From: Gammaproteobacteria bacterium
GTDB taxonomy: Bacteria; Gemmatimonadota; Gemmatimonadetes; Longimicrobiales; Gaopeijiaceae
Length of the DNA stretch: 54,149 nucleotides
Assembly (NCBI GenBank): GCA_009840525.1
Contig: VXNP01000153.1
Location: forward strand, 1-54,149
Direction: 5' to 3'
Of the stretch, positions 35,426 to 43,895 are shown piece after piece. Numbering within the stretch: the stretch's first letter is position 1; each line of letters opens with the position of its first letter. Below the pieces are notes generated by a model that made no database searches, was not told the origin of the DNA, and saw only the letters and a list, made by a program, of their open reading frames with translations. A program made the translations under genes and the position numbers.

Positions 35426-36867
35426 TCGGTGATCTCTCTGGTGACGGGGTGGGATTCCTCGAACAGGCGACCCCCCGGCCAGCCCGACAGGACGGCCGAG
35501 AACAGCCCGGCGGGACCCCCGGCGCGCACTAGCAGAAGGGCACCGGGATGGAACTTGGGGATGCGCTGGCCCGCGCGGGAGGGGGGCATTCCCTCGGCGA
35601 CGCCGTCGGCGCCCGCGGCCACCTTCTCGCCCGGGAGCAGCAACTCGTCGTGGAGCGCGCTGGTGATCCGGGCTCGGTCCCATCCCGCCTCACGGTAGAT
35701 GGCGTAGTGTTCGGGTGACAGGACCAGAACGGCGGCCGCCCACTCGCACAGCTTGGGGTGTCCCACCGCCTGCAGCCCCATGGCCAGGGAGCGGGTGAGT
35801 TCGCCTGGCGCGCGCGCCTTCTGGTCGGTCACGCCCTGGATTCCGTCGCCGGCGAACACCGTCACTGCGCTCCTTCCGGCAGCTATTCCGCGCGAGGCGG
35901 CCAGCGGTTCCCAGCCATCGTCGCCCTCATCCTCCGCGAAGCAGAACGTGTACTTGCCCGGAGAGCCCAGCGTCGCGCGGTCGATTTCGCCGGGCCGCCC
36001 TCCGCCCACGTTGCGGACCACGAGGTTCACCGCGCGGCCGATGGTGGCGTTGGCCCGGTTCCCCTGTCCGAGCGCGTTGAGTCCGGAGTTCATGCCGATG
36101 CGCTTCGCGATGGGGCCGTTGACGATGATCACCGGGCTCGAGAAGCAGGTGCTGCAGGTGACGCCGTGCAGGGTGAACCCCGGGTCCAGGGCAGCCTCGA
36201 GGGCCGTCAGCACGACCGGCATGTATTCGGGGCGGCACCCGGCCATGACGGCGTTGATGGCGACCTTCTCGACGGTGCAGGGCGCCAGCTCGGGGGGGAC
36301 CCGGCCGATGATCTCGTGCGGGTCGCGGCGCGTGCCGCCCAGCATGCGCAGGATGCGCTCGGGCGTCGGCGGGACGACCGGGAGGCCGTCGCTCCAGCCG
36401 CGGTCGTAGCACGCCTCGATTGCGTCGGCGCCGGGCGCGACCTCGACCGTGCGGGCGCGGATTCCGGTTTCGCCGAAGCGCACCCGCAGGGCCTCCCCGA
36501 CCCCCGGCTCCACCGAACGGGAGCCACAGCCGGGCCGGTGGAGCGGCAGTCCCGCGCCCAGCGTGGGGATGGCCGTGAGCGCACGCCAGTCTTCGCGACT
36601 CCAGCCCACCGTGCGGCCGGTTTCCGCACCGCCCTCCAGCCGGATCAGCGTCGGCACCGTCTCGACGGCGAGGTGGAAGGAGCGCTCAAGGGCGCGGTCG
36701 TCCACGGTGGCGGCGGCGAGCCCGGGGCCCAGGAAGGCGCCGTCGTCCTGCCAGCAGATGGTCAGCGGATGGCCGGCCTGGTGGATCTCGGCGAGGACGG
36801 GCACCGCCAGGTGGCAGGTCTCGCACTCGTCCTTCACGACGGCGACGTAGGTGGCGGATTCGGACAT
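35422..36867 (-). CDS. Thioredoxin-like protein encoded with the selenoprotein
   Basis: This 481-residue protein begins with a thioredoxin-like domain (about 1-95): VKDECETCHLAVPVLAEI, CxxC at Cys15 and Cys18, with VETVPTLIRLEGG as the cis-Pro strand. A separate domain follows (about 150-470), with CYDRGWSDGLPVVPPT and a second motif CSTCFSSPVIIVNGPI near 245, both Cys-bearing. I cannot name the second domain. The operon with the UGSC selenoprotein suggests the two exchange electrons. It lies just downstream of the convergently unrelated ATPase gene on the same strand, three bases from its stop. Confidence 0.78.
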   Translation of the reverse strand: MSESATYVAVVKDECETCHLAVPVLAEIHQAGHPLTICWQDDGAFLGPGLAAATVDDRALERSFHLAVETVPTLIRLEGGAETGRTVGWSREDWRALTAIPTLGAGLPLHRPGCGSRSVEPGVGEALRVRFGETGIRARTVEVAPGADAIEACYDRGWSDGLPVVPPTPERILRMLGGTRRDPHEIIGRVPPELAPCTVEKVAINAVMAGCRPEYMPVVLTALEAALDPGFTLHGVTCSTCFSSPVIIVNGPIAKRIGMNSGLNALGQGNRANATIGRAVNLVVRNVGGGRPGEIDRATLGSPGKYTFCFAEDEGDDGWEPLAASRGIAAGRSAVTVFAGDGIQGVTDQKARAPGELTRSLAMGLQAVGHPKLCEWAAAVLVLSPEHYAIYREAGWDRARITSALHDELLLPGEKVAAGADGVAEGMPPSRAGQRIPKFHPGALLLVRAGGPAGLFSAVLSGWPGGRLFEESHPVTREITE

Positions 36868-36870
36868 CCT

Positions 36871-38049
36871 TCACACCGCCTCGGTCCGGAAGAACGAATC
36901 GGGGCCCCGAATCCGCGTCAGCGGCAACGCAGTGATCCCTTCCGCGACCGGGAACTCACGGTTGCCGGGATAGACCACCCAGAGATGTGCCAGCTCGAGA
37001 TCGTTCATGACGACGCGCATGGACTTCGTGGTGCGGGGCGTTTCCGTGCACTTGAACTCGAAGCCCCACCGTCGGCCCCGGCGCAGCAGGAGGAGGTCCA
37101 GTTCCGCCCCTCGCTGGGTTCCGTAGAAATACGCGTCGCGCTGGCCGTGGGCGATCAGAGTCTGCTCCAGGGCGAAACCCTCCCAACTCGCCCCGTACGC
37201 GGGATGCACGGCGAGCTCGTGGCTCTCTTCGAGGCCGAGGAGGAAGTGCAGAATCCCACTGTCGCGCAGATAGACCTTGGGTGACTTCACCAGCCGCTTG
37301 CCCAGGTTCGCGAACCAGGGACGCAGGACGCGGATCATGAACGCGCCCTCCAGGAGATCGCGGTAGCGGTTGACGGTTCGCGCGTCCGTGTCCATGGAGC
37401 GCGCCAGGCGCGAGGCGTTCCAGGTCTGGCCGTGCACGTGGGCCAGCATTCTCCAGAAGCGGCCGAGCGCGGCGGGCGAGACGGTCGATCCCAGTCCCGC
37501 GATGTCACGCTCCAGGAACGTTCGCGAGAACGACTCCATCCATCGCGTCCAGGCACCCGCCGAGCGGGCCTGATACGCTCGGGGAAAGCCGCCGCGCATC
37601 CAAAGCCGATCGAGAGAGTTCGGTTGCACCTCCTCCAGCGAGAAGCCGGTCGCGTCCACGAAGAGGATTCTCCCCGCCAGCGACTCCGACACTCCCTTCA
37701 CCAGATCCCAGGAGGCGCTGCCCAGGAGCAGGAAGACCGCCTTCCGCTCCGGGTCGTCGCACACGGGCCGGAGGGTCTCGAAGAGCTGCGGGAGGCGTTG
37801 CACCTCGTCGATCACGACCAGTCCCTCGCGGTGCCCCAGCAAGCGGGCTGGAGTCCGAACGAGCGCCTCCCGGTCGGTGGCCACCTCGAGGTCGAAGATG
37901 GTGGCGGGGCCGGGCCAGGACGCCGCGATCTCGCGGGCCAGCGTGGTCTTGCCGACCTGGCGGGCACCCAGCAGGGCCACCGCGGGGGATTCTGCGAGGC
38001 CGCGGGTGATCTGGGTGGTCAATGCGGCGCGAGAGATAGTTTGTTGCAA
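36871..38049 (-). CDS. ATPase with DUF4143 domain
   Basis: This AAA-type ATPase is about 392 residues if it starts at TTG 38049, which places QQTISRAALTTQITRGL directly before the core as in relatives. A frame from ATG 38124 would add 25 Cys-containing, unconserved residues. Walker A GARQVGKT is at 28-35 and Walker B VVIDEVQ near 82. The C-terminal DUF4143 region has AELDLLLLRRGRRWGFEFKC, a nuclease-like (PDDEXK) fragment whose catalytic residues D and E-x-K are kept. Such genes are scattered in bacteria, frequently as mobile or defence-related neighbours. Function is not established. Confidence 0.82.
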   Translation of the reverse strand: MQQTISRAALTTQITRGLAESPAVALLGARQVGKTTLAREIAASWPGPATIFDLEVATDREALVRTPARLLGHREGLVVIDEVQRLPQLFETLRPVCDDPERKAVFLLLGSASWDLVKGVSESLAGRILFVDATGFSLEEVQPNSLDRLWMRGGFPRAYQARSAGAWTRWMESFSRTFLERDIAGLGSTVSPAALGRFWRMLAHVHGQTWNASRLARSMDTDARTVNRYRDLLEGAFMIRVLRPWFANLGKRLVKSPKVYLRDSGILHFLLGLEESHELAVHPAYGASWEGFALEQTLIAHGQRDAYFYGTQRGAELDLLLLRRGRRWGFEFKCTETPRTTKSMRVVMNDLELAHLWVVYPGNREFPVAEGITALPLTRIRGPDSFFRTEAV

Positions 38050-38269
38050 TTTCGTCTTTCCATAGCATGATTTACAACAATCTAGTCCGCTCGCTTGGTC
38101 GTCCGCAACACCAAGCTGCCCCAAGTGACCAACCCCGGGGTCCCCACCGCAAGGCGGCCACTGCCTGTTGCGCGGCAGCGAAACCGCGCAATTTGCCCGG
38201 TGCGTTCGACCACCAATAACCCTGATTCGCGACGGATCCTGTTCCGACAGCCCAAGGGAGGAGGAAAAG

Positions 38270-39883
38270 ATGGCCAGGAATACTCTTGGGGCGTTGGCTC
38301 TGCTGCCACTGTGGATGAACTCTGCGGCGGCTCAGGAGTTTCCGCCGGGATACGTCGACCCCTGGCCCCTCCTGGCTGCTGCCGCCGAGGAAATCGGCGA
38401 AGCGAATCTCCGCTGCATCACCTTTTCGGGTAACGGGTACAGCGGAGCCGTCGGTCAGACGTTCGAGAATGCCGTGAACGTGGACTGGCCGCGGATCGGC
38501 AACCTGTTCAACTACACCCGAAGCATCGACTGGGAGACCCGGACCAGCGTCGAGACCTTCGACCGCGAACCGGGCATCAGTCCGGCCGCGTGGAAGTACG
38601 GCCTGGGCTGGGAGGGGGGCACGCCGACTCAGCGGGAAAGGCGGCAGACCCATGTCGTGAGCGGCGACCATGCCTGGCACATCGATGGGGACGGAGAGCC
38701 CGTGGCGGTTCCGCCGGATCTCGCGGAGCTGTACCAGCTCGATCTCTGGCTCAATCCTCCCGGCTTCATCAAGGCCGCGCGCCTGCCCGGGGCCGATCCC
38801 GTCGCCTTCTGGCGCTGGGAGCAGATCGAGAAGGGGCGGGACGGGAACGTGGTCCGCCCCGAGAAGATGCACGTCGTGGCGATCACGATGTTCGGCAAGT
38901 ATCGCGTGGACGCGACGATCAATCCGCAGAACCAGATCCAGCGGATCAAGACCACGGTCAACGAACCCGCGCTCGGCGATTTCAACATCGAGCACGAGTC
39001 GACGGAACAGACGACCTTCGGCGACGTGAAGTGGCCGATCGCGTGGCACTCGCACCATGGCTGGGACGACAACTGGCAGTTCTACCGCCAGAGCACGGGT
39101 CACAACGGCTACGGCGGCCGGTTTCCGGATGTGCAGCCCAATGTGTGCCCGGATCCGGGCCCCGTGCCTCCGGCAGTCGCGGAGGCGTCGTTTGAAACGG
39201 AGGTGACCGTCACCGAGATGGCGGACGGCGTCTATCTCCTGGGCGGGAGCCCGGCGAACAGCTACATGGTGGAATTCGACGAGTTCGTTGCCGTGTTCGA
39301 GGCCCCGGGAAACGAGGAGCGGAGCCTCGCGGTCATCGAGGAGATCGTCCGTCTCGCACCCGGAAAGCCGATCCGCTGGATCATCACCTCGCACGCGCAC
39401 TTCGACCACATCGGCGGGCTCAGGACCTACCTGCACATCGGGTCGACGGTCGTCACGCACATGATCAATCTCGATTTCCTGAACACCGACGTGCTGGCCT
39501 ACGAGCCGCGCACCGTGGAGCCCGACATCGTCTCCATGTGGCCACCCACGGAGTTGGCCGAGGGCTACAACTACGAGGCGGTCCAGGAAAACTATGTGAT
39601 CACCGACAACTCCCGGATCCTTCGCGTCTACTACGTTCAGCCGCTGCGGCACGTCTCGGGGATGCTGATGGCCTACCTGCCGGAGGAGGGCATCGCCTTC
39701 GAAGCGGATCTCTTCGACACGCACGAGCCCCCTCGGGCGGCGCAGCTTCCGGCGATGCGGAGCTTCTACAACCAGATCGAGAGGATGAGGCTGGAGGTGA
39801 CGACCGTAGCGCCCGTCCACGGAGAGCCGGTGCCCTGGTCGGAGTTTGTGGCCGCGCTGAATTCGCTTGAGCGCAGGGATTGA
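38270..39883 (+). CDS. Secreted metallo-beta-lactamase-fold hydrolase
   Basis: This 537-residue protein starts at an ATG preceded by GGAGG with normal spacing. A signal peptide ends in NSAAAQEF, so it is exported. The N-terminal half (about 25-300) is of unknown fold. The C-terminal MBL domain has the zinc motif HAHFDH (375-380), then a further His in HVSGMLMAYL, the bridging Asp in FEADLFDTHE and the terminal His in VAPVHGEPV. Family relatives hydrolyse diverse esters, lactones or sulfates. The substrate is unknown. The unusual N-terminal domain is the main novelty. Confidence 0.85.
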   Translation: MARNTLGALALLPLWMNSAAAQEFPPGYVDPWPLLAAAAEEIGEANLRCITFSGNGYSGAVGQTFENAVNVDWPRIGNLFNYTRSIDWETRTSVETFDREPGISPAAWKYGLGWEGGTPTQRERRQTHVVSGDHAWHIDGDGEPVAVPPDLAELYQLDLWLNPPGFIKAARLPGADPVAFWRWEQIEKGRDGNVVRPEKMHVVAITMFGKYRVDATINPQNQIQRIKTTVNEPALGDFNIEHESTEQTTFGDVKWPIAWHSHHGWDDNWQFYRQSTGHNGYGGRFPDVQPNVCPDPGPVPPAVAEASFETEVTVTEMADGVYLLGGSPANSYMVEFDEFVAVFEAPGNEERSLAVIEEIVRLAPGKPIRWIITSHAHFDHIGGLRTYLHIGSTVVTHMINLDFLNTDVLAYEPRTVEPDIVSMWPPTELAEGYNYEAVQENYVITDNSRILRVYYVQPLRHVSGMLMAYLPEEGIAFEADLFDTHEPPRAAQLPAMRSFYNQIERMRLEVTTVAPVHGEPVPWSEFVAALNSLERRD

Positions 39884-39891
39884 CGGGCACT

Positions 39892-40662
39892 CTACCCCGG
39901 CAACCTCAACGACACATGCAGGTGGTCGGCCGTGCCCACGTGGCGGAGCGTGTGAAAGCCCATCGACCGGAAGGCGAGTTCCGCCGTTAGGTTCCGCCAT
40001 TCGGGCCGGTTGATGGTGCGAAGATCCAGCGCGTGCACGAATCCGTCGTCCTGGCGGAAGTGCAGTGAAGACTCGTTGGCCGGGAGCCCGGCACGAGCGT
40101 AGAAGTCCGGAGTGCGGTCGGCGTCGGTGATCACGGCGTCGGCGTCCGCCAGGACGAAGACCGACACGCCCATCCGCAACAAAGGATGAAGGGCCGAGTA
40201 CTCGGCGCGCACCTTTTCCGACTTCACGTTGCCGCCCGCGATGACCACCAGCGAGTAGAGCACGAACGCGGCGGCACCGAGGCCCGCGATCCGAATCGCG
40301 AACTTCCTGAGCCACTTCCCTGCCCCCAGGCGCCGACTCGCGGCCCACGCGTAGCACGCCAGGAGCAGCGCGGTGGCGGCGGTCGAGACGGCCAGCGAGG
40401 ACCATGCCCCCAGCCCCCACTGCTGGTAGGCGAAGACGCCTCCACGAACGAGGAGGATGAACGGGAACACCGCGAGCAGGACGGCCGTCACAGCCAACCG
40501 CACGAATCTCCGGAGGAAACGCCGCGGTTTCGGCCGGCCGCGCCGGTTCGTCGGCTGCGGTCCGGTGGCGGCCCCAGGTCCGGTCCCCGCCCCTCGTCCC
40601 GTGGCCGCCCCAGGTCCCGTCCCCGCCCCCGCGCCCGGATACTCGACTCTCAGATCACTCAC
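39892..40662 (-). CDS. Membrane protein with a possible M15-peptidase-like tail
   Basis: This 256-residue protein begins with a Gly/Ala/Thr-rich N-terminus made of a 12-residue repeat, then basic residues (RRFLRRFVRLA) and about three membrane helices (55-75, 88-108, 125-145). The C-terminal 100 residues include SLHFRQDDGFVHALD and HVGTADHLHVSL, resembling the SxH...AxD...HxH zinc motif of M15 peptidases. If folded so, it could be a membrane-anchored peptidoglycan-type peptidase. This is inference from short motifs. It ends nine bases from the convergent MBL gene. Confidence 0.6.
   Translation of the reverse strand: MSDLRVEYPGAGAGTGPGAATGRGAGTGPGAATGPQPTNRRGRPKPRRFLRRFVRLAVTAVLLAVFPFILLVRGGVFAYQQWGLGAWSSLAVSTAATALLLACYAWAASRRLGAGKWLRKFAIRIAGLGAAAFVLYSLVVIAGGNVKSEKVRAEYSALHPLLRMGVSVFVLADADAVITDADRTPDFYARAGLPANESSLHFRQDDGFVHALDLRTINRPEWRNLTAELAFRSMGFHTLRHVGTADHLHVSLRLPG
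40562..40633. repeat. 36-bp tandem repeat encoding the Gly/Ala N-terminus
   Basis: Two near-identical 36-base units (40562-40597 and 40598-40633) encode, on the minus strand, the repeated GAGTGPGAATG unit of the membrane protein. Confidence 0.8.
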
Positions 40663-40774
40663 ACGTCCTCCCGTGACGCTGGCCTTTCTCCGTGCCTACG
40701 GAGAACGTCGCGCCTTGTGCCGTGATCCGCGGCGATATCTGATTCGCCTGCACTCCAACAGCGGAAAGACCGGC

Positions 40775-41692
40775 TCAGATGCCCGGAAGTGATGCAGTCA
40801 TGCCCGCAAGTCCCAGAGGGGCCGCCGTGCGCCGCCATTCGCGCGGCGTCTGGCGGAACTGGCGACGGAACTCCCGACTGAACTGCGACGGACTGGAGTA
40901 TCCGACCCGGAATGCAGCCGTGCTCACGTTCGCGCCTTGCGCGATGAGTCTGGCTCCCTCGTTGAGCCGAAGCGCCTTTACGAATTGGAGCGGAGAAAGC
41001 GAGGTCGCGGCCTTGAAGCGCCGGTGAAAGACCGCTTTGCTCATCGCCGCCCGGCGCGCCAGCTCGTCGATCGACAGGGACTCGGCCAAGTGCTCCCGAA
41101 TGTGTTGCAGCACGCCGGCGATGCGTCGGTGTGGTCTGCGGTGGCCGCGAATAATCGGGCCGGCCGGGCCCCGAAGCATCGTGAACAGCAGCTCGCGGAG
41201 TCGAGCCCCGCCGAGAACCGCGAGGAGAACCGGATCCGCCAACGCCTCGAGCAGCCCTCTGACCGCACTGCGAAATGCCGGGTCACAGGGCACTGTGCCA
41301 AAGCCACCGAAGTCGTCGGCGGCGCCCGATGACACCTGGACCCCATCAGCCGCTTCGAAGGCCAGACAGACTTCCGCCACCGTGCGGGTCTCGAAGCTGA
41401 CCAGCATACCCAACAGCGGTTCCTCCGCCGAGGCTTGCGGAACATCGCCCTCCACCGGCAGCGGAATAACACTGCAGAAGTACCTGCTCGGATCGTACAC
41501 ATGGGCCGCGCCGTTGAAGAACGCGCGCTTGGTTCCCTGCAGGACGATGCACGCGCTCGGCGGGTAGATGCCCGGAAGTCTCGGGACCGGTCGGCTCGCA
41601 CGAAAAAGGGTGACGCCATCGAGCGGCGTTGTCACCGTCCCGTCCGTGGCGACGAGGCGTTGAAACAGCTCTCGAAGAGAGGGATCGTTCAT
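40775..41692 (-). CDS. AraC-family transcriptional regulator
   Basis: This 305-residue regulator has an N-terminal AraC_N-type sensor domain (residues 20-180, SRPVPRLPGIYPPSACIVLQ) and a C-terminal double helix-turn-helix (about 205-300). HTH motifs include ESLSIDELARRAAMSKAVFH and ARLIAQGANVSTAAFRVGY, followed by SSPSQFSREFRRQFRQTP, the classic AraC signature. It is divergent from an alpha/beta hydrolase gene 169 bases away, the usual position for a regulator and its target. The effector is unknown. Confidence 0.94.
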   Translation of the reverse strand: MNDPSLRELFQRLVATDGTVTTPLDGVTLFRASRPVPRLPGIYPPSACIVLQGTKRAFFNGAAHVYDPSRYFCSVIPLPVEGDVPQASAEEPLLGMLVSFETRTVAEVCLAFEAADGVQVSSGAADDFGGFGTVPCDPAFRSAVRGLLEALADPVLLAVLGGARLRELLFTMLRGPAGPIIRGHRRPHRRIAGVLQHIREHLAESLSIDELARRAAMSKAVFHRRFKAATSLSPLQFVKALRLNEGARLIAQGANVSTAAFRVGYSSPSQFSREFRRQFRQTPREWRRTAAPLGLAGMTASLPGI

Positions 41693-41861
41693 GTGGAACG
41701 GAGGATCGAGGAGATGACAGGCAAGAACTAATCATAGCGGAAGTGAGACGATTAGGCAAGTATTTGAGAGGATCAGGTCTTCCAGGCATGATGCCGCGTC
41801 AGGTATCTTTCAGGTTACACACCTGCCCCTGCGGCATTCACACCAACCGAGGAAGCCCGAA

Positions 41862-42809
41862 ATGACACAGCGAACATTCTCGCCCGGCCGGAACGACCTC
41901 GTCTTCTCCAGCCAGGACCACGCACTCGCGGGACACCTGTACCTTCCCGGCGACTTCGACCCTGCGAAGCCTCTTCCGGCGGTCGTCTTTTCCGGTCCCT
42001 TCAACCAGATCAAGGAACAGACGGGCGCCGTCTACGGCAGGGCACTGGCCCGGCGCGGCTACTCGGTGCTGGTGTTCGATCACCTGGGCTACGGGGAAAG
42101 CGAAGGAGGGGTCAGAAACAACGAGCATTCGTTCATCAAGATGGAAGGCATCCGCGATGCGATCAGTTTCACGTGCGCGCTGCCGTTCGTGGACCGCAGC
42201 CGCGTTTTCGGGCTGGGCGTTTGCGCGTCGGGAGGCTACATGGCGCTCGTCGCCACCACCGACAAGCGCCTCAACGCGGTCGCCACCGTTTGCGGGATGA
42301 TGAGCAACAAGGCCAGCTACTTCGAGACCCTGGACCGCGAGACCGTTACCGCCCTGATCGCGGGGGCGAATGCGGCTCGCCAGAAGTACTACGAGACCGG
42401 TGAGATCGACTATGTGGACGCGCTGGGGTTCGAGACTCTGGACCTCGCTTCGCTGGCGCCGAACTCCACTCAGGCCGAGGGATACGACTACTACATGACC
42501 CCCCGGGCGGGCGCGGAGACCTATCCCGGGTACAGTCACATGTCGCCGGGATTCATGCTCGAGGCACCCATGCTGGCCGACGCGATGACGTATGCGCCGT
42601 ACCTGTACACCCCCTACCTCGGCATCTATGGCGAGCTGGCGATGGCAGACACCGGCCCGCTGACGGTAGGCTACTACGACGCCGCCTCCGATCCGAAGGA
42701 GCTCTGCGAGGTGCCGGGCGCTTCCCATGTCTCGCTGTACGACGACGAAGCGCACGTGGATGTGGCCGCCGAGCGGATGCACGAGTTCTTCGGAAAACAC
42801 GGAGGTTGA
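41862..42809 (+). CDS. Alpha/beta hydrolase with a Cys nucleophile position
   Basis: This 315-residue alpha/beta hydrolase has an oxyanion region near VVFSGPFNQ, VFDHLGYGES and the nucleophile elbow GLGVCASGGYM, where Cys121 replaces the usual Ser. The acid and terminal His are probably in GYYDAAS and GASHVSLYDDE. It may be a hydrolase for an ester, lactone or dienelactone-like substrate. Genes next to AraC regulators of this kind are common. It is likely regulated by the divergent regulator. The chemistry is a guess. Confidence 0.85.
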   Translation: MTQRTFSPGRNDLVFSSQDHALAGHLYLPGDFDPAKPLPAVVFSGPFNQIKEQTGAVYGRALARRGYSVLVFDHLGYGESEGGVRNNEHSFIKMEGIRDAISFTCALPFVDRSRVFGLGVCASGGYMALVATTDKRLNAVATVCGMMSNKASYFETLDRETVTALIAGANAARQKYYETGEIDYVDALGFETLDLASLAPNSTQAEGYDYYMTPRAGAETYPGYSHMSPGFMLEAPMLADAMTYAPYLYTPYLGIYGELAMADTGPLTVGYYDAASDPKELCEVPGASHVSLYDDEAHVDVAAERMHEFFGKHGG

Positions 42810-42894
42810 TGGCGATCCTGTGCGGCGCGCCGTGAGCACCGGACGCGCCGTTTCGGGTGGAGATCCGCACCAGCGACGCGGAACGTCTGCCCAG

Positions 42895-42956
42895 TTGACA
42901 TGCAAGCCCATGCTTGCGTATCATCAAGCCTTGACATGCAAGCGAACACTTGCGTA
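42895..42956 (+). promoter_or_regulatory. Tandem promoters with repeated dyad operators before the ArsR gene
   Basis: Two 26-base copies at 42895-42920 and 42931-42956 (period 36) each begin TTGACATGCAAGC and end CTTGCGTA. The inverted repeats GCAAGC/GCTTGC and GCAAG/CTTGC are embedded in them. Each copy supplies a TTGACA -35. The first has TATCAT 18 bases on. The second has a poor -10 (TAACCC) followed six bases later by the GTG start, suggesting a leaderless transcript. Confidence 0.7.
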
Positions 42957-42966
42957 ACCCTGGTAC

Positions 42967-43332
42967 GTGGACATCTATCGCGCGATCGCTGACCCCACCA
43001 GGCGGGCCATCCTGGATGAACTCGTCGACCGGTCGGGTCAAACGCTCTTCGAGCTCTGCGCGCGCCTGATCATGAAACACGGCATCGGCTCCTCGCGGCA
43101 GGCGATCTCCCAACACCTGGATGTCCTGGAATCCGCCGGCCTCATTCGCACGAGGCGCGAAGGGAGGTCGAAGCTCCACTGGTTCGAGGGCGCGCCGCTG
43201 AAGGGCATCGGGGAGCGCTGGCCGATCTCGACAGACCGGGACGAATCGCAAGACCAGGACGCTTCACAAGACCGGGACACTTCACCAGACCCGCACACTT
43301 CACACTCAACCGACGAGGACATCGAGAAATGA
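42967..43332 (+). CDS. ArsR-family winged-helix regulator
   Basis: This 121-residue protein starts at GTG 42967, just after the tandem operators. MDIYRAIADPTRRAILDEL is the classic ArsR N-terminus, and the recognition helix lies in SSRQAISQHLDVLE. No metal-binding cysteine cluster is apparent, so it is likely the SRPBCC/VOC-associated subtype. A low-complexity C-terminal tail (about 92-113) is made of six-residue repeats DxSQDx. Its stop overlaps the VOC gene start (ATGA). It probably represses its own operon. Confidence 0.9.
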   Translation: MDIYRAIADPTRRAILDELVDRSGQTLFELCARLIMKHGIGSSRQAISQHLDVLESAGLIRTRREGRSKLHWFEGAPLKGIGERWPISTDRDESQDQDASQDRDTSPDPHTSHSTDEDIEK

Positions 43333-43724
43333 GAATCAGCGCGACCAGCGTCATGGTAGACGACCAACAGAAGGCGCTTCGCTTCTACACGGAAACGCTG
43401 GGCTTTCAGTTGAAGCACAACATCCCTCTCGGAGAGCACTCCTGGATCACCGTGGTATCCAAGGAAGCGCCCGAGGGAACGGAATTGGTGCTCGAGCCCG
43501 ATGCCCATCCCGCAGCGCGCCCGTTCAAGAAGGCCCTTGTGGAGGACGGGATCCCGTTTACCGGCTTCGCAGTCGATGATGTCGAAGCCGAGTACGAGCG
43601 CCTCGTGGCAAGCGGCGTGCGCTTCGTTCAGCCGCCAACCGACCTCGGGCCCGTCATTACCGCAGTTCTCGACGATACATGCGGCAACCTGATCCAGATC
43701 ATGGAGGAGAAGGGCCAACCGTAG
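43329..43724 (+). CDS. VOC-family (glyoxalase/bleomycin-resistance-like) protein
   Basis: This 131-residue single-chain VOC protein starts MRISATSVMVDDQQKALRFY, with the standard TETLGFQLK and a C-terminal DTCGNLIQIME pattern. It should form a dimer with metal sites at its interface, where a His and two Glu are typical. It is coupled to the upstream ArsR gene, as in regulator-VOC pairs thought to handle a reactive or toxic small molecule. The substrate is unknown. ATGA overlap supports the start. Confidence 0.9.
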   Translation: MRISATSVMVDDQQKALRFYTETLGFQLKHNIPLGEHSWITVVSKEAPEGTELVLEPDAHPAARPFKKALVEDGIPFTGFAVDDVEAEYERLVASGVRFVQPPTDLGPVITAVLDDTCGNLIQIMEEKGQP

Positions 43725-43895
43725 ATCGACTCGCTGAGGGTCGGCAGCGGACGCGCAGTCGCACCGCGCCCGTGCGTTAGCGCGAGCGAAACCAACCCAC
43801 CGGGCACTTCCGTACGCCTTCCAGAGTGCGCGAGCCCTCCCGCATAGGACGGGCGGGCCGCTTCAGGCGCGAATCAGGCGGGAGGCACCGGTCGC

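Noticed and set aside
36871-38124. Counting the DUF4143 ATPase as part of a defence system
   Set aside because: No restriction, CRISPR or other defence gene is adjacent, and such ATPases are scattered widely.
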